The notes under the pieces: generated by a model
What the model was told of the DNA's origin: nothing
Databases searched by the model: none
What the model saw: only the letters and a program-made list of their open reading frames with translations
Source: Bacteroidia bacterium
GTDB taxonomy: Bacteria; Bacteroidota; Bacteroidia; Bacteroidales; GWF2-35-48
DNA: 43,728 bases
Assembly: GCA_016212695.1 (NCBI GenBank)
Contig: JACREX010000020.1
Location: 1-43,728 of the forward strand
Direction: 5' to 3'
Program-made: the position numbers and the translations under genes
Part shown: positions 43,603-43,728 of the stretch, in pieces
Layout: the number at the start of each line of letters is the position of its first letter
Numbering within the stretch: position 1 is the first letter of the stretch

Positions 43603-43728
43603 GTTTTGCTGTGCTCAAATGTGGAACATCTACGATGTTCTTTTATAGCTAATTGCATGTTTTTACAATAATGTAACAGCTACGCTGTATTGCTCGTAGA
43701 GCATAAATTATTGTAACAACAGCAAAAC
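43603..43728. repeat. 126-bp element with 10-bp terminal inverted repeats and internal hairpins
   Basis: GTTTTGCTGT (43603-43612) and ACAGCAAAAC (43719-43728) are perfect terminal complements. Inside are three small hairpins with TAC or GTA loops (GAACATC-TAC-GATGTTC, ACAGC-TAC-GCTGT, GCTC-GTA-GAGC) and TTACAATAAT/ATTATTGTAA arms. The right end coincides with the window edge, so the true end is unknown. Confidence 0.5.

Noticed and set aside
43126-43728. CRISPR array among the end-of-window repeats
   Set aside because: The repeats are unrelated palindromes with no regular repeat-spacer period, and no cas genes are near.

Overview
The window looks like chromosomal DNA of a member of the Bacteroidota, probably an environmental lineage in or near the Bacteroidales. 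Evidence: a type IX secretion C-terminal domain on a 924-residue secreted protein, many lipoproteins with short signal peptides, genes without Shine-Dalgarno sequences, and at least a dozen upstream matches to the Bacteroidota -7 element TAnnTTTG. Family content also fits (DUF4292, an EnvC-like M23 protein, a PIF1-like helicase with HRDC, S9A and M28 peptidases). Base composition is AT-rich by eye; I did not compute it. No rRNA, CRISPR array, prophage or complete insertion sequence is visible.

Layout. 1-4.3 kb: tail of a transposase, then an envelope cluster (TPR lipoprotein, DUF4292 lipoprotein, EnvC-like hydrolase activator). 4.3-8.1 kb: a very large signalling protein joining a periplasmic beta-propeller and Y_Y_Y domain to a cytoplasmic adenylyl cyclase and an HD phosphohydrolase. 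8.1-11.1 kb: a universal stress protein, an internally deleted peptide-binding lipoprotein and a secreted protein. 11.2-14.5 kb: a LuxE-like protein, ispD and hutH. 14.6-19.6 kb: a collapsed GxxExxY gene, hisS, a ferredoxin-like protein, a DUF4258/DUF2283 pair and a prolyl oligopeptidase. 19.7-24.5 kb: a nickel/cobalt locus (broken nikR, frameshifted outer-membrane barrel, intact nikM-nikN-cbiQ-cbiO) flanked by a 35-bp direct repeat that is the start of a PP-loop ATPase gene. 24.6-31 kb: tRNA-His, metG, a single-chain restriction-modification enzyme and an LD-carboxypeptidase. 31-43.1 kb: M28 peptidase, acetyltransferase, purB, CysZ-like membrane protein, helicase, short alkyltransferase, GH25 lysozyme, sugar nucleotidyltransferase and the T9SS protein. 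43.1-43.7 kb: only palindromic repeats.

Two themes stand out. First, several genes (peptide-binding protein, GxxExxY, nikR, PP-loop ATPase) keep both recognisable ends but have lost the middle, which suggests a recurrent deletion process, or an assembly artefact that should be excluded. Second, palindromic repeats are scattered between genes; one, with core CCTGCCGGCAGG, occurs three times and once sits inside metG as an in-frame insertion. The most interesting intact gene is the propeller-cyclase-HD protein: it looks like a hybrid two-component sensor whose kinase has been replaced by a cAMP-making and a hydrolase module.
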